From an uncultured Rhodovulum sp. (GTDB lineage: Bacteria > Pseudomonadota > Alphaproteobacteria > Rhodobacterales > Rhodobacteraceae): a stretch of DNA of 7,088 bases. The translations under genes were made by a program, and so were the position numbers. Positions 6,263 through 7,088 of this stretch are shown piece by piece. The first letter of the stretch is position 1. Every line of letters starts with the position of its first letter. Below the pieces are notes generated by a model. The model did not search any database and was not told the origin of the DNA. It saw only the letters and a program-made list of their open reading frames with translations. Location of the stretch: the NCBI GenBank assembly GCA_946221765.1, contig CAMIMK010000158.1, positions 1-7,088 of the forward strand. The letters are read 5' to 3'.

Positions 6263-7088
6263 GGATCGCCCGGAAATCATTGACGTTGGTCCCCGTGGGG
6301 CCTGTGACGAAGAGGTCTCCGAGCCGGTCGAAAGCCCCGAAGGCGTCATTGCCCGCAAGGCAGGCGACCGGATCGAGGCCGCCCTCGCGGAGCCGCCGCG
6401 CGGTGGTGCCGTCGGCGAAGGCGCCGGCATTGTCCTCGGACCCGTCGATGCCGTCGGTGTCGGCAGCGAGCGCCGTGACGGCGAGGCCCTCGGCGGCGAT
6501 CGCGAAGGCGAGCAGGAACTCGGCGTTGCGCCCACCGCGTCCGCCCTGCCCCCGCAGCGTCACCGTGGTCTCGCCACCGGAAAGGATCACCACCGGCCGG
6601 GCGAAGGGGCGGCCGCGGGTCGCGACCTCGCGGGCGATGGCCGCATGGACGCGGCCGACGTCGCGCGCCTCGCCCTCGATGGCGTCCGAGAGAATGACCG
6701 CCGGCACCCCGGCCGCCTCCGCCGCGGCCTCGAGCGACAGGCGGGCGGAGGCGATCACGCGGATCTCGTTGCGGGCGAAGCGCGGGTCGGCGGGGTCGGG
6801 CGCCGCCGCCTCGGGGCAGTCCAGCCAGCCGGCGACCCGGGGCGGCAGCGCGATGCGCCAGGAGGCGGCGAGCGCGCGGGCTGCCTCCCGGCCGAGCGGG
6901 TCGGGCACGGTGGGACCGGAGGCGACCTGCGCGGGATCGTCGCCCGGCACGTCGGAGACGACGAGGCTCACCACCCGTGCCGGATGGGCCGCGGCGGCGA
7001 GCCGGCCGCCCTTGATGCCGGAGACATGCTTGCGGATCGCGTTCATCACCGAGATCGGCGCGCCGGAGGCGAGCAGCGCGCGGTTGAG
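6252..7088 (-). CDS. Glycerate 2-kinase, TtuD/GckA (MOFRL) family, C-terminal part (enters from right edge)
   Basis: The frame is open to the right edge, giving 278 residues; full family members are about 420, so roughly 140 N-terminal residues are missing. The family phosphorylates D-glycerate to 2-phosphoglycerate with ATP in the cytoplasm, linking glyoxylate, hydroxypyruvate and serine metabolism to glycolysis. TtuD is the older name from tartrate use, where it was called hydroxypyruvate reductase. Visible conserved blocks are LNRALLASGAPISVMNAIRK followed by HVSGIKGGRLA, SDVPGDDPAQVASGPTVPD, VVILSGGETTVTLRGQGGRG followed by GRNAEFLLAFA, ALAADTDGIDGSEDNAGAF, and the MOFRL C-terminal signature GNDAFGAFDRLGDLFVTGPT followed by GTNVNDFRAILI. 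The gene ends with TAG at 6252, inside the convergent lysR. An internal GTG at 7049 is not the start, because conserved sequence continues upstream of it. It has no obvious link to the ydhP/lysR pair. Confidence 0.92.
   Translation of the reverse strand, partial: LNRALLASGAPISVMNAIRKHVSGIKGGRLAAAAHPARVVSLVVSDVPGDDPAQVASGPTVPDPLGREAARALAASWRIALPPRVAGWLDCPEAAAPDPADPRFARNEIRVIASARLSLEAAAEAAGVPAVILSDAIEGEARDVGRVHAAIAREVATRGRPFARPVVILSGGETTVTLRGQGGRGGRNAEFLLAFAIAAEGLAVTALAADTDGIDGSEDNAGAFADGTTARRLREGGLDPVACLAGNDAFGAFDRLGDLFVTGPTGTNVNDFRAILIR

Overview
The window is very GC-rich, about 70% by eye, with dense genes, short spacers, frequent non-ATG starts and long spurious open frames on the opposite strand. 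Together with the family types present, this suggests a high-GC proteobacterium, most likely an alphaproteobacterium. The sequence does not fix the genus. I see no rRNA, tRNA, CRISPR array, transposase or insertion sequence.

Left part (1-3737, all minus strand): a compact, overlapping cluster for surface glycan synthesis. In transcription order it has a GT4-type glycosyltransferase (2592-3737), then a two-domain protein joining a GT-B glycosyltransferase to a UDP-galactopyranose mutase (314-2650), then the N-terminal part of a third glycosyltransferase that runs off the left edge (1-321). The mutase domain implies a galactofuranose-containing exopolysaccharide, capsule or LPS glycan. Oddly, the mutase lacks the glycine-rich FAD-binding loop at its N-terminus although nearly all its other signature motifs are intact. 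The spacer before this cluster (3738-3948) holds a near-perfect CRP/FNR-type palindrome and a separate long inverted repeat just past the preceding gene.

Middle (3949-6262): a divergent regulator/transporter pair. A 12-TM MFS efflux protein closely resembling E. coli YdhP (minus) and a LysR-type regulator (plus) share a 127-bp spacer containing a symmetric T-N11-A LysR box. The likely arrangement is that the regulator controls both the transporter and itself.

Right part (6252-7088, minus strand): the C-terminal two thirds of a TtuD/GckA-type (MOFRL family) glycerate 2-kinase, entering from the right edge and converging on lysR with an 11-bp tail-to-tail overlap.

The transporter, regulator and glycerate kinase look like ordinary chromosomal genes. 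The most unusual item is the glycosyltransferase-mutase fusion with its damaged dinucleotide-binding loop. I found no clear sign of a wholly new system.
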